DNA from: Lineus longissimus
Lineage: Eukaryota; Nemertea; Pilidiophora; Heteronemertea; Lineidae
Length of the DNA: 64,000 nucleotides
Assembly (NCBI RefSeq): GCF_910592395.1
Contig: NC_088315.1
Coordinates: 13,127,808 to 13,191,807 of the forward strand
Direction of reading: 5' to 3'
Made by a program: the position numbers and the translations under genes. Positions within the stretch are counted from its first letter, which is position 1; the number at the start of each line of letters is the position of its first letter. Positions 11,004-22,450 of the stretch are shown in pieces. The notes beneath the pieces were generated by a model that saw only the letters and a list, made by a program, of their open reading frames with translations, ran no database searches and had not been told where the DNA came from.

Positions 11004-13413
11004 CTGTGGTTTCACTTTTATAACATAGTGACCTTGACTGGTCTGAAGTATAAATTCTCCCAACTGATCAGTTTTCATAGGCATTACAACATGTGTAATC
11101 ACATCAGGGCAATGAAATGAATGCCAGCAGAGGTACACATTGACCCATTATTGAATAGTCCTCATAGTGAATCCATTTCAATCAGCATGACCCTTCTTTC
11201 TTCATTTCTCTGAAACCTTATTACCAAAGGCAAAGGCTATTTTGGAATGCGTTTCATACCGCTGACATGTTTATTTCCACATCTTTTCAACTTTTGCTGA
11301 TGTCCCCTCATAACCTTATTTGATTGTTTTAAACATGTTAAATGTCCAGTTATTCCAACATTAATCAGTCGTAATACTGGTGGTTTTTATCAACGTGTGC
11401 ATGAAGCGGAACTTCTTGTGAAGTTAACCTAAAAAAACGTCTGTCATGTGGGCGTTATGATTACATAATCAAAATATTCAAACAAGATAAAAGCAGGTGC
11501 ATTGGCACCACATGTTCCTCAGAACTCATCTAACACAGAACACTAAACATGTTGAAAATCGCTGCCTCATCCTTGCTGATCCTGGTGACAGCCATGCATC
11601 AAGGTGAAGACGATGAAGCTGATGTAGCCGCAAATGGTATGCACGACAACAATGATGAAGAAAATGCATTTGCAGACCAACGTGTTCCCCGTCGACGCCA
11701 GAGTTATTCCATTGCGGAAAAGGTCCGTCGCCTGCTGGACTTCCATGGGTTACATCAACAGGGGAGGGTTCTTGATGCGGCAGAGTATGCACGAAATAAT
11801 CACATCCCAGACCAGACGTTCCGCACTTGGTTGAATAATGAGGAATGGATTATTGAACAGGACGACCAGAACCGGGGTCAACGCAGAAGAGTGAGAGAGG
11901 GCCATGGTGGTTTGTGGCCGACAGTTGAAAACCGCGTACTAGGACGAGTTCAGAACACGAGAGGAAGAGGATTGCCTGTCTCGCTTGCTGATATCCATGA
12001 TTATGGCATCGAAGAATTCGATTACTATTGGGCAGAACTCCCTGAAAATGAACGAAATCAACTGGAAGCTTCAAGAGCGGAAAGAGCACATTTCCATGCA
12101 TCAAATGGGTGGGTTATCAATTTCAAAAAACGCAAAGGATTATCACATCGAAAACGGACAAAGAACTCGACGACGATACCAGACGATGCTCCGCAACGTG
12201 AACAGGAATTCATTGGTCGTGTGCGAAATTCAGTCAGAGAATTCAATGTGCAACAAATGGTTAACATGAATCAGACATTCGTACAGTTAGACTTTCCCCC
12301 TCTCTACACTTACAGTGCCAGGGGTGCACGGCAGATCGATGTGAAAACATCTTTGGGCAACCACAAGCTTGGCTGTTCAGTGTCCCTAGCAATCGGTAGC
12401 AATGGGGAAAAACTTCCAGCGCATGTGACCTTTCGGGAGCCTGGATTTGTCCGACAAATTAGAGCATTGCATAAAAGCAATGAACTACCAGAAAACGCTG
12501 TTTTTTCCAGTTCTCGCACTGGTTGGGTGAACATTGAAGTGTTAATAGACTGGCAAGATCGTGTGCTATTTCCAAATGTCGGGGATCTACAGGATGCTAT
12601 TGGTTCCAAAATGTTGATTGTGGACAGATTTCGTGCACACCTAAGTGAAGCATTCGGTATCCCAGTGATTAACCATGGCCTCCTATTAGACTACATCCCA
12701 GCAGGCTGCACTTCCCTGGTGCAGCCATTAGGTTTAGTAGTCATGAGGCCGTTTAAAACGCTGGTCAGAAAATATTGGAAACAGTGGAAAGTCTTAAACA
12801 CTGATGATGATGGTGTATCCCAACGGATTTCATTGTTAATTTTTTTGCAGATCATAAGCCGTGCCTAGGATGAGGTAGACCCTCATTCAGCAGAACATGC
12901 ATTTGCTGTAGCAGGACTCACGGGTGAACAACAAGTTGTAGGCCTAAATGATTTTGTTCAAGTAGAGGGAGAAGAGCCAAATGATGACGATCTAGAGTTT
13001 TTTGACGAGCCACCTGCTACGGATGATGAATTTGAATTTGAGTAATTGATTGCTTTTTATTTCTCATTTTTCCGGGAGAAAACGGAGGAATGTTTGACCT
13101 TGTAAGTAATTTTTTCAGAAGTACAGTATATGTAATAAAATACAGAACCAAACGAAAATAAAGTTCTACTTGGCCTATGTTCATGTTCGTAGACGGAAAA
13201 GTGTCCTATTGCCATATTTCAATGACCTAAAACCAATTTGTCTGGTGTCATAATGATTTAAGAATGAATGAATACCGTGCACGGTCATCTGAATGCCTCA
13301 GTTATCCATTATAAGAGGGCCTATGCAATACATGAAAAGAATTACCGCTACAAGTTGGGAGAATTTATACTTCAGATCAGTGAAGGTCGCTATGTTATAA
13401 AGTGAAACCACAG
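11004..13413 (+). mobile_element. pogo/Tigger-like DNA transposon
   Basis: Inverted repeats of about 61 bp at 11004-11065 and 13353-13413 both begin CTGTGGTTTCAC and differ at a handful of positions. The element is flanked by TA on both sides (11002-11003 and 13414-13415), the target duplication of the Tc1/mariner/pogo group. One transposase gene lies inside with polyadenylation signals (AATAAA near 13134 and 13156). Confidence 0.9.
11549..13045 (+). pseudogene. pogo-like transposase with catalytic losses
   Basis: From ATG 11549 (or 11594) the product has a Psq-type HTH (residues about 52-95, YSIAEKVRRLLDF ... TWLNNEEW), a CENP-B-type DNA-binding HTH (about 120-205, ending FKKRKGLSHRKRTK) and a DDE_1 domain (about 238-410). 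Family members have D at the first catalytic site in an N-x-D-Q-T context; here it reads NMNQTF (Asn241). The second Asp is kept (LIVDRFRAH, Asp359). The third, usually in QPLD, reads QPLGLVV (Gly395). A TAG at 12866-12868 interrupts the frame at a usual Trp position; the same frame continues to an acidic tail ending at 13045. It is almost certainly inactive as read. Confidence 0.88.
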
Positions 13414-13869
13414 TATACGTTTTGCTATAAGTTGCTGATCTTAAACTCTATTAGCCAGCTACCTGAATCTCTATTTGGCAATCTAAACATCGGTCAATTG
13501 TTAGCCAAGAAAAGACCTGGCGGAAGAAGTTTAGTGAGTGAGCGCAGTGACATATCGATGTAGAAGAACCTATTGGCTCAGTTCTGCACATACCCGCGTT
13601 TCGGCGACCATTGTCACTAATCGGGTCACGGAGTTGACACAATACTCGTATCACTCGAGGACATTCCAGTCCTTGTTATACACAAAACATGTAGATCACC
13701 TGTGCTATTCGATGAGACAACATTCTCATGCGTTGAACTGTGCATGTGTTCCTCATACGAGAGTCATCGCTGACCGTTTTTGTAACAGCGTCGGAAAGTG
13801 AGTGAAAATGTAACATGTAGGCCCTATTGGTTATATTTTGCCGCAGTTGGATTTCGTATATATACTAAA
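13414..13869. other. Spacer without supported gene
   Basis: I see no coding or RNA feature between the pogo element and the GC-rich MITE. Several short open frames here lack recognisable motifs. Confidence 0.5.
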
Positions 13870-14684
13870 GGTAGGGGAGACCGGGGCGAGTTCGCCTACT
13901 TTTCAGAATGATTGTCATATTTCACAAAATATTGAAATGAATGAAACCAAACGGCTTCTGTGTGATACAAATGGGTCATGGCTTTGAATAGAACACACCT
14001 TTGGATCCTTGTACCTTGATTTGTCCGACTAATAAAATTTTTTTTGTCGGAGTAGGCGGACGTGCCCCGCATCGGGGTAGGTTCGCCCCCATACGGGGTA
14101 AGGTCACTATTTAAGCCATTAGCCTCTAAAGATATAGAGTGGCAAAAGGTGCAAATCGACCATTTAAAGCAATGGGGAATAAAATTGATTGCTATAGAAA
14201 ACACAAATACGTAATTAAAAAGCCGTAGGAAATTATTTTGTTTTTTGTTTTATATTAAAAGGCCACAAGGAGGGGGCGAACTTGCTCCGCTCGGAAGGGG
14301 CAAATGTGCCCCACGAGCACTTTTCCGGATTTTAGACAATATATCCAAATGCTGGCACACAAATGTATCTTTATTGGTTGTTAAATGTATTCTACATCAA
14401 TCAACTAACAAATCATGTCGGAACCATATTTAGGACTTCTATGCTTTATGTCAAAAAACACTTCAAACTGTTCCAAATTTTTTACTTTTGGGGGTACAAA
14501 GTTAACTTCTGCTCCTTAAAAATAAACAGGATCGGGTGGATGCATAAAACATTGGTTAGAAGATACGTCGTGGATTTCTTGATTTGTTAATATGACCGCA
14601 AATTATGCCACGATGGTGGTTTTCGAAAAAAACGCAAAGGGCGAACATGCCCCGGGGGCGAACTAGCCCCGGTCTCCCCCAACC
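13870..14684. mobile_element. 815-bp MITE with GGGGCGAAC..GCCCC motif repeats
   Basis: The ends are inverted repeats: GGTAGGGGAGACCGGGGC on the left, and GGTTGGGGGAGACCGGGGC read from the right end. Inside, the motif GGGGCGAAC..GCCCC and relatives recurs at 13886, 14055-14100, 14270-14322 and 14638-14670, in an otherwise AT-rich body. No coding capacity is evident. The target duplication is unclear. It looks like a nonautonomous DNA transposon with repeated transposase-binding-like sites. Confidence 0.7.
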
Positions 14685-14989
14685 TCGGGAGATAATCAAT
14701 GGGTCGTGTACTTGCGTGTTCATTTGTAGTGTTAGTAAGCCTTATAATAATGCTTATTACATGCATTCTGGTCAGTCATGTGTGTTATGGTTGGCCTCTG
14801 CCAAACCCCTTATCAATGTGTGAAAAAGGGTCATAGGCCTTGTAAAGGTAAGTTGGCATTTTGAAAAATAGCTTTCACAGACGATGACGTTTTAGATTAT
14901 CTTGATGCAAATTTTTGTTTGAACTGATGGGTTTTTTAAGGTTCACGTTCCATGCATTCAAGAATAGACAATTTTGATGAAGTCTGTTT

Positions 14990-15123
14990 AGGTCGGATTT
15001 CTAAAAAACCTGTGAAAAATACCAGGGCTTCCTCAAATAGGGTTATAACTTTAACCCTATTAGGCCTTTGATCTGCCCTATTTTGGGAAGCCCTACCTAG
15101 TATTTTTCCTAGAAATCTGACCT
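14990..15123. mobile_element. Small fold-back repeat (MITE-like)
   Basis: Two imperfect inverted arms of about 55-60 bp run from AGGTCGGATTTCTA on the left to its partner ending AGAAATCTGACCT on the right, including a shared AGGGCTTCC block. It is noncoding, and no duplication is evident at the borders. Confidence 0.65.
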
Positions 15124-15469
15124 TTCTGGGAAATGTCTGACCTCAGTCATGTCAGTCGGATAAATTGGGAAATAGTTAAGAGAAACCGTTTGGAAAAAGC
15201 CTCCTACTAGTGGACACGTATGGTGATCAATAGCTTCTAGCCTTAGCTATTTTGTACACTTATAGCATTCCGCGAAGTTACTATTTATAGCTCACAAGGT
15301 CATTTGCATAAGATATTGATGACATTTTAGTCACGTGACAATCGGACATCGACACTTATTTCTACGCATTTGAGCTTATTTCAAAGTCAATTATCTTTGA
15401 CCCTGCATTGTTTTTAGCATGAATGATACCATAGAGTCAGAGAGAGAAATATTCAGAACAATTATGTAG

Positions 15470-15680
15470 TATTTCCAACACTCGGACTTGTCCCAGATTG
15501 AATCTAACTGCCCTAGTTAGAAAGCCTGAATCCATTGCGAAACCGCATGTTTATCCGACATTGCCTGTAATTCAGCTTTGGGGAAATAGAGGGCAGCAGC
15601 TGCAGTGACGTCATCTTCGCGGAATGCTGTTATGTAGATGCTAAATGCAATTACCTACAGTACCCGCCTCGTTTTGAAAT
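15470..15680 (+). repeat. Rearranged copy of the CaRF-like gene upstream block
   Basis: Bases 15470-15628 match 22498-22656 directly with few changes, including a CRE-like TGACGTCA. Bases 15637-15680 match 22451-22493 in inverted orientation. So the two halves of the upstream/5' segment of the gene starting at 22419 are both present here but rearranged relative to each other. Confidence 0.8.
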
Positions 15681-16840
15681 TAACTCAATGACGTCACTAA
15701 TCTATTCTTGGGCTGAGGGTTTTCCGATGGGATAATTTATTTTTAACTTTTGACACGTGTTTGCTTGATCTGTATTTATAGATAGTAATAACATTAGTTT
15801 GTCATTTCTCCACATAAATGAGAGTTACTTTCTGCCATTTGTTGTCAATTTTTTTCTGATAATTTTTTAATCCCCAATCTAGTGCAGAGGGACCTCAGGT
15901 AGTGTAGGGGGAAACCAGAGCACCTGGAGGGAACCCTGAACATAAATCCCATGGCTCAAATCAGCTATTAGCAGATAGATATTTCTAATGTGCCACGCCC
16001 CTTTTACCTTCAAAGGTTACTAGGACATGTAGGTTGGTCCAGGTTGGTAGGGACCCGGCAGGGGTGGGGGTGGGGGTGGGTACGACGTCTGCATCCAGCA
16101 CTGTCCAGTAATTCAAGCATCATCCAAGGTGCAAGATCATGGTACCAGATCAATGGAGGATTAATGAGTGAAGTTCAGTTAATGTAGCTCTTTTAGCTCC
16201 AGGGCAATCCTGGGCCGCCGAGTTCAGGTGTTTTTCTTGTCCTCCTCCTTGGACTAGGGGGGAGTAACAGCCCGTAGGCCTACTGATTTCCTCAGGATGC
16301 TGCAGGGCAAAAACATTTTTTTCTAGTTTATCTTTAGGTGCCAAAATCTTTCAATTATACTAGAATACTGGGTTGGTGTTCCACGTAACACTAGTTCCAA
16401 CACCGTTATAAACAGTCCCAAGTTTCTGTGTTGCAAGGGAGATTAGATTGGCACGTCAAGATGACAGGGCAGGGACAATATTTTCTTGCCCTGGAAAGAA
16501 GTTGAACTGACAATAACATGAATAATATGGTGAGATACCTTTTTATTTCAAGCTCCAGGCAAGAACAGTGCCCAATGAGAAAGACACAACTGAGGCACAA
16601 TATTGATTACATGTAATGCAGTTCTTACACCTTCGAGAATGCAAAATTCAATACATATATTCATAAGGACAACATAGTTTTATACAATACTAGTTACTAA
16701 TATTCGTTGACAGAGTACAGAATCGAAAGAACTCTCTAGTATTATCCTGGAAGAACTGATTACAACAATCACTGATAAAAATGCAATGAATCCAAGGTGT
16801 CATGAACAACGAAAACCAATATTGGAACTGCGCAATAACT
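15681..16840. other. 3' flank of the minus-strand gene; no other gene seen
   Basis: This stretch lies downstream of the terminal exon at 16841. A possible AATAAA on the minus strand sits near 16537. A short G-rich run occurs around 16060-16080. Open frames here lack recognisable motifs. Confidence 0.45.
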
Positions 16841-17006
16841 TTACAATACATTATATTTCCTGATCTTCTCAAGAATTAGTCCTCTGAACTGACGCTGGTC
16901 TAGATGCTGTGTAACAGACCATTGCAAGCCTAATTGGTGGGCAAACCAGCACACATACACACCACAACTAGAACCATTCATCGATGCCTTGCAATATACC
17001 AGCACC
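16841..17006 (-). CDS. Terminal exon with Ulp1/C48 protease active-site segment
   Basis: A TTCTTTTCAG acceptor precedes 17006. The exon reads VLVYCKASMNGSSCGVYVCW, continues FAHQL and ends at a stop at 16841. The pattern G-S-x-C-G-V-x-V-C matches the nucleophile region of Ulp1-type (C48) cysteine proteases, which process SUMO-like proteins. The His and Asp of the triad should lie 60-100 residues upstream, but I find no exon for them between this exon and the previous one (17434-17291), and the phases of these two exons do not match. Either exons are missing here or the fragment is decayed. Joining it to the CaRF-like gene is inferred from strand and spacing. Confidence 0.6.
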
Positions 17007-17290
17007 CTGAAAAGAACAATTTTGGACGCATTGAGTGATTTCAGCAGACAATTACTTAAGAAATTACAGTTGATGAAAATAAACAACAAACAGCGTCGTG
17101 ACATTGACTTGCTTCAGATGAAACTAAAATCCTAAAGCGCAAAGTTTTTTTCTATGTCAAGAGTTGAACATACATATGTAATCAAATAGAGAATCATGAT
17201 ATACTTATAGTTACTTTTTTTATCCAGCAAATAAATTTGCCGACCGTAACCTGGTCCTGGACCTCTGTAACACATAGAGACAAGACTTAC

Positions 17291-20200
17291 TGGACCTATC
17301 CTATGATTTTCATGCTCATGATCCTTCGGCAGTTCAACATAAATCATGTATTGGCCCTCTGCAGTCCCATTCTTCAAAGCTTCACGGAGTGCAGCTGATG
17401 CTTGAGATCGAGTTTTTTTCTTATTGGACAGTACCTGAAAATAAGATAGAGTAAATAGAGTCATTTTGCCATGGAAATTGTCTTGGGTATGGGTTTCCTT
17501 AATGCAATTAGTCAGCCGACCTGTAGCCTAGCTGTTACATCAGCTAAATGGGAGAGAAGTTTTTTTGACTCATCAGCCTACAATCAATATTATTGTTACT
17601 GTTACACCTATAAACAAAGTAGCACAAAAATATAAACTGAATGATTCATGATGGTCAACCTGGTTATGTTGCCGTGAAATAGTGTCAAAAGGTGATTTAT
17701 GAACTGTTTTTAGCTCAGCTGACGTAGTCAGCAGAGCTTGTAAAATGGTTCGATGTCAGCGAGTCAGGCAGTCAGTCAGTCACTCAGTCCATCTGTAAAC
17801 AATTGTGCGTCGTTTTTCCAACGCAGCATGCACATATCTCATTTTTGACAAAACGATGTATAATGGTGGTGTCTATGTATATAAGAGAAGTCGGGACAAA
17901 ATTCCATCGATTTTCGGGACTTTGATACGATTTTTGAGAAGATCTTTATGAAGTCAATACATCAGTGACCTTTTTATTTCTACCGGGGCGATGATTTTGT
18001 AAGTGACAAATTTTCTTTTTTAAGCCTTTACGGAAATGTATTTTGGTACGAAACTTCACACGTTTATAAAAAAGATCAACGAGAATGTGTTCAAATGCCC
18101 TCATAACGATGAGTTCAACGGAATTTGGTCAAAACAACCTTCGAATGGAGTCAACTTTCTTTGCGAAATTGAAGCGACGACCTCATTATTTATCGTAATT
18201 TATGCAGATCCGAGTCCAGCTGATGGGTGATGTTCTGATTTGTGTTCAAACTATTGGAAACTTCGGAAATTAGTTCTATTAGTTCTGCTATTCTGCAGGA
18301 GTATATTATAGCCATTGATGTTGACAGCTAAAAGCACGAAAACTTTGTTATAACTCCAGCCGCGCTCCTCCCTCTGGGAGCTGGAGTCAGTATTGTTTTC
18401 GCTCAGGTTTCTCGTCCAATCACGTGACCTCTCCAACACTCGATAATGCACTCTTTTCGTCCACGTTTTAGGCCAATCTTCGGCATGAACATTAAATCTA
18501 ATAAGCACAGTACTTAAATCAGATGTTTCTCTTGCCTTGAAAACATTCCTGGGTAAAATCCATTGAGATTAGCCGAGTTAATCTACTTTTTCCGTGCCTT
18601 AAATCTCTTCCGCTGAATTCTATAAATAGAAACTATTAACATCGCGGCAGTGTGGTTCCCATTGTGCGCCCTCCCACTTCACACCATGTCAGGAAGTTTT
18701 ACGGAGAGGGAGGGCGTGCGGTAAGAAGAATGGCTAAAATGACGTCACGTTTTCCTGGCAATGCCTCAAGCTTTAACACGTTAGAACTATAAAAACGAAT
18801 ATGTTAATTTGCAAAATTAAAAGCAGATTTCACCACTAACCAGTCAAATCGGAATACGACGGCGCAAAATGTTCTCGCTTTCCTCCTGCAAAAAAACCTT
18901 GTTCCCGCACTCCTATTTTAATTTATGCCAAGGAATATGATATGATCTGTTTTCACTTCTTTGTAATTAAATGGTATTCATATAATGAGATCAATAGTAG
19001 TGTCCATGTCAGATCCCATCGACCGTTCAACTAGTCTTCTCTCCCTGGCCCAGGTGCCTCACACGAACCTTCAGGTCCCCATACTCAGGACCAACTCTTA
19101 CGATATCGCCCAAAAAGTCATGAATTCACAAGTGCTCCTGTGAAATCTCAGTTCTAGTTTACTTATCAAACTTTATCGAGTGTTATCGAATCGAATTGAT
19201 GTGTCGATCGTCGGGGCGGATTGATATGTGGTTAGGTTGTGCGTCCAAGGCGATCATGATCATGAAGATGCGTGCTGTGTTATCATAACCAGAAAATAAG
19301 TTGAAGTTATTATTAGTGATTCTTACATGAGTAAAAAGTAGACGTTTTAAGCAACACAATAATGTTACTCCTGGAACACACACGGGGTTGAACACAAAAC
19401 TTACCAACACTTTTATGCGACTTATACACTTTTAATGTAACTATTATCTCTGACAATTGCAATTAGACCGCCGGTCTTGACACGGGTCACAAAAAACAAT
19501 ATCACACACCCAACTCGCGACCGCTACTACGCCCAAGTACCACCCTTAAAGGGCCACTATACACAATCCTGCGGCGTGCGCTCACCACACTACCATAAAA
19601 AACCTGTCAATTCTCCTTACCACTCACAGAAGCCAAGCCATTGCTGTTAAGTTATGCAGGGGCTTAATCAATTACCTGCACTCCCTGTGGGGTGAATAAC
19701 ATTACCTTTTGAACAGCTGGCTGCAGGGGGATGATTGGAACAGCCTGTACCTGTTGACCTGCTGAACCAAGGTTAATGTTATTTTCAATCCACGATTGCA
19801 GGTCACCTGGTTTTCGAGATTTCGCGGGAAATGAAATTGTAAACAAACGCATGTTTGCAGTTCAAATGTAAACAAAAATGTATTTTTGGTACTTTTGGTG
19901 GCTGGACTTGGGTTTTCCCGCAGTTAGGAGCTGGGGTCAAATTGGTGGTCTATTGTGCTGTTTTAGTCAGAAGTAGCCCTTGATTATGAAGGGATTTTCA
20001 AATTAAGGTGACCATGGTCTTTTTATGTGCTCAGCTCACCACAGCTTTCAATACTTGATGTATTTGAAGAGGCGCGCGGAACCTGACATGGCCTTACCAA
20101 GGAGCTGCTCACGGTGCTGAACTTCTAGCTTGCCTGTCGACTAAGTGCCTTTTTGGCCGAGACATTGCTACATGTAGGAGGAGCACACATTTTAAATTAA

Positions 20201-22419
20201 TGGTAGTGATAGTACAGTTGGTTCGAGCCATTTCGAAGCCGACATGTGAAGGCCTATCTGGGTTCTCCTTCTTCTCCGTATTAAAAGGGGCATATTGCTG
20301 ACTAAGGAACAAGGCATATTGACATTGCCTCATCATCTCTATGGGACCAATTGATATACTTTTATATGCACGCATACATCATGCCATTTCAGGGTCCGAG
20401 TCTGTGGACAATTGGTTTGATTAATTTGTCTCTTCGATAATGCTCCTTTATTGCATCAGATTTTCATCGCAATTCAATCTATTCAAGATATAGCCAATTT
20501 GAACCTGTCTGCGCCAAGGATAGATTGGTTCCAGATCGACTCACTAGGGATACACAGTAGAACACAATGTCATGAAAAACGACCCTTTGTATTGTAAATT
20601 CCAATCACCTGCAGGACAGGTCAATTTCTCTCAATAAAATTAATTTTGTTGACTCCTGTAATCCCTACCTTATTAAAAAAAAAAGACAGTGGTGTTAGTC
20701 CCAAACTGGTAATTTCTATTTATTTTGACCTCTGTTAAATCAGGATACCTCTCAATTACAGACAGCATTTTGTATCCTTGTGCTGTACAACCCAGCCTGG
20801 ACATACCACAGTTGTCCATGGAGAAGTCTCATCCTCTCCGACACTTCTTTTCTGTAAAGCTACCGATACAACATACTGAACTAGGGATATCTTCCGTTGC
20901 CTCCTGTAATATTTACATACCATGGCTGATTAGTTCAATCATATTTCATCCAGCTGGCAGCTCTGCATTGGAAATTTTAGTGGTATAACGTGTTCTCTTG
21001 ACTTTCAAACAATAGTATAAAGCCGATATTTACTACTTTACACCCTCAGTCCTATGTTATTAGGTCATCCAGCTAAGCGCCAGGCCCTTGGGCCTCTTGT
21101 TGTCAACAATTAATAAAACTAAAGGACTGAAATACTATTGCTTCAATAATGCTGATGCGAAGTATTCAAAAACTTGTTACCAACCGTGTATTTTGGAAAT
21201 TTGACCACCTCCCTGAAGACAACCTTGGCTGGGCAGTCAACTCTACGACTTGCACGAATACATGATCGTTTGCGAATGGGCTGCGGATGGTCACTCACCT
21301 GAAATAATGATACAGGTATTACATAAATGGAAAGCTCAATCTTTCACCATCCCTTAGGCTAAGGCCCAACGATTATTAATATTATGTCATGCCTTGCTTC
21401 AAAAACAAGGAAGACAATGCATGTACCTGGTACATTGATTGAAAACTAACAAAATAAGAAATTCACTTAAAGAATTCTTATAGGAAAATAACCAAATTTG
21501 GACAAAGATGACATTTCAGTGATTATTTGTAACATTAACAGTTGACAGATAATAATATTTAGGAAGACAAAACAACCTACATGTACATGACCTTGGTCTC
21601 CTTTGGATTTATCATGTGCGGTTTTCTTATGTCTATTTGTTCCATGTTTGCAGTCATAGAATATTGATCTTAGGGTGATGTATGGGGTTCCATCATAGCC
21701 AATGCGGTTGTGTGTCTTCAAAGTAGACTTTCCTTGAAAGAAGACCAGGATCTTGCTTCCAATCTGCAGAAGAAAATTTATCAGAATAAATCTTTTAATG
21801 TCTATGAGAGCAGGGCCAGGGCCAGGGGGGTTTGTTTGTTTGCGGTGTGTGGGAAATGGTCTAATTTGACATACAGAAAAGTTTATTAAACTGATTTTAA
21901 TCAATGGCACGGACGGAAAGCTGTCACGCCCATAGATTTAGATGACATCGGCCACATAACACAAGCACATAATACAGGGGCTATGTCAGTTGTCACAATG
22001 ACAATGAAGTGTCATGACATAGATAGATAGGCTAGCCGGCTAGGCCTAGGTCATCTTGACTTTTATGGCTATGCGCGTGTAGTCTAGTATAGTAGCCTAT
22101 AATTTAGGGTACTGGTAGGCTATAACTGCCTTCATACATAACATGCATGAGTATATAATTAGTTTAGCATGTATATTAGGCCTACATACACTATAGTGTA
22201 TCATACACTATAGTCTACATACATAGTACCATGTATCATTGTATGTGAATAATTACCTTCACCAAAGCTTTTTTCGCTTTTCCAAACTGTGTATGATGTG
22301 GTTGTCAACGTTTCAAAAGAGCACAGTATCTCTTTCGCTCTCTCGCATGAGTTTGCGATGCCGAAATGGCTCGAAACAAACTCATCGAACAGGCACGCAA
22401 CTTCTGAATTGGCCGCCAT
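17291..22419 (-). CDS. CaRF/ALS2CR8-domain gene, four recognisable exons
   Basis: Exon 1 (22419-22257) starts MAANSEVACLFDEF and ends at a GTAATT donor. Exon 2 (about 21763-21581) contains IGYDGTPYITLRSIFYDCKH. Exon 3 (21298-21185) contains RRVDCPAKVVFREVVKFPKY. Exon 4 (17434-17291) contains VLSNKKKTRSQASAALREAL and then YVELPKDHEHENH, ending at GTAAGT. The order G-T-P-Y-I ... D-C-x-x-G, then C-P-A-K-x ... E-V-x-x-F-P, then a serine/lysine block and an LP-x-x-H-x-x-H segment resembles the CaRF (ALS2CR8) DNA-binding region of calcium-responsive transcription factor. Exon 1 to exon 2 phase does not fit directly, so a small exon may be missed. Intron 3 (about 3.75 kb) is nearly filled by a Helentron-like element. 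The protease-like exon at 16841-17006 may be its 3' end. Confidence 0.65.
17707..21101 (+). mobile_element. Helentron-type nonautonomous element, copy 1 (3.4 kb)
   Basis: The left end starts TTTTTAGCTCAGCTGAC and folds into a strong hairpin (GCTC-A-GCTGAC, loop GTA, GTCAGC-A-GAGC). It is followed by a GTCA microsatellite (17755-17790). Near the right end the complement of GCTCAGCTG recurs (one change here), then a small stem AGGCCC/GGGCCT and the terminus CTTGTT. Asymmetric terminal inverted repeats, a 5' hairpin, a GTCY-type microsatellite and a 3' stem without target duplication are known hallmarks of Helentron-associated elements such as DINE-1. Copies at 32002 and 44060 are nearly identical. 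No Rep-helicase is encoded. This copy lies in an intron of the CaRF-like gene. Confidence 0.75.
19676..19852 (-). pseudogene. Possible captured first exon inside the Helentron-like element
   Basis: ATG 19852 opens MRLFTISFPAKSRKPGDLQS and the frame runs to a GTGCAG|GTAATT donor at 19676, reading QQVQAVPIIPLQPAVQKVML before it. The composition (Gln/Val/Pro-rich, no stops) looks like a host 5' exon, and rolling-circle elements are known to capture gene fragments. Other copies carry the same DNA with small indels that shift the frame (34198-34000), so it is not under evident constraint. I do not recognise the source gene. Confidence 0.4.
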
Positions 22420-22450
22420 GTTTCATCTGGAGGAAATCCCAAGAATCTAT

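Noticed and set aside
20109-20375. 88-codon minus-strand frame conserved in three Helentron-like copies
   Set aside because: Conservation equals that of surrounding noncoding sequence in the same young repeats, so it gives no evidence of coding.
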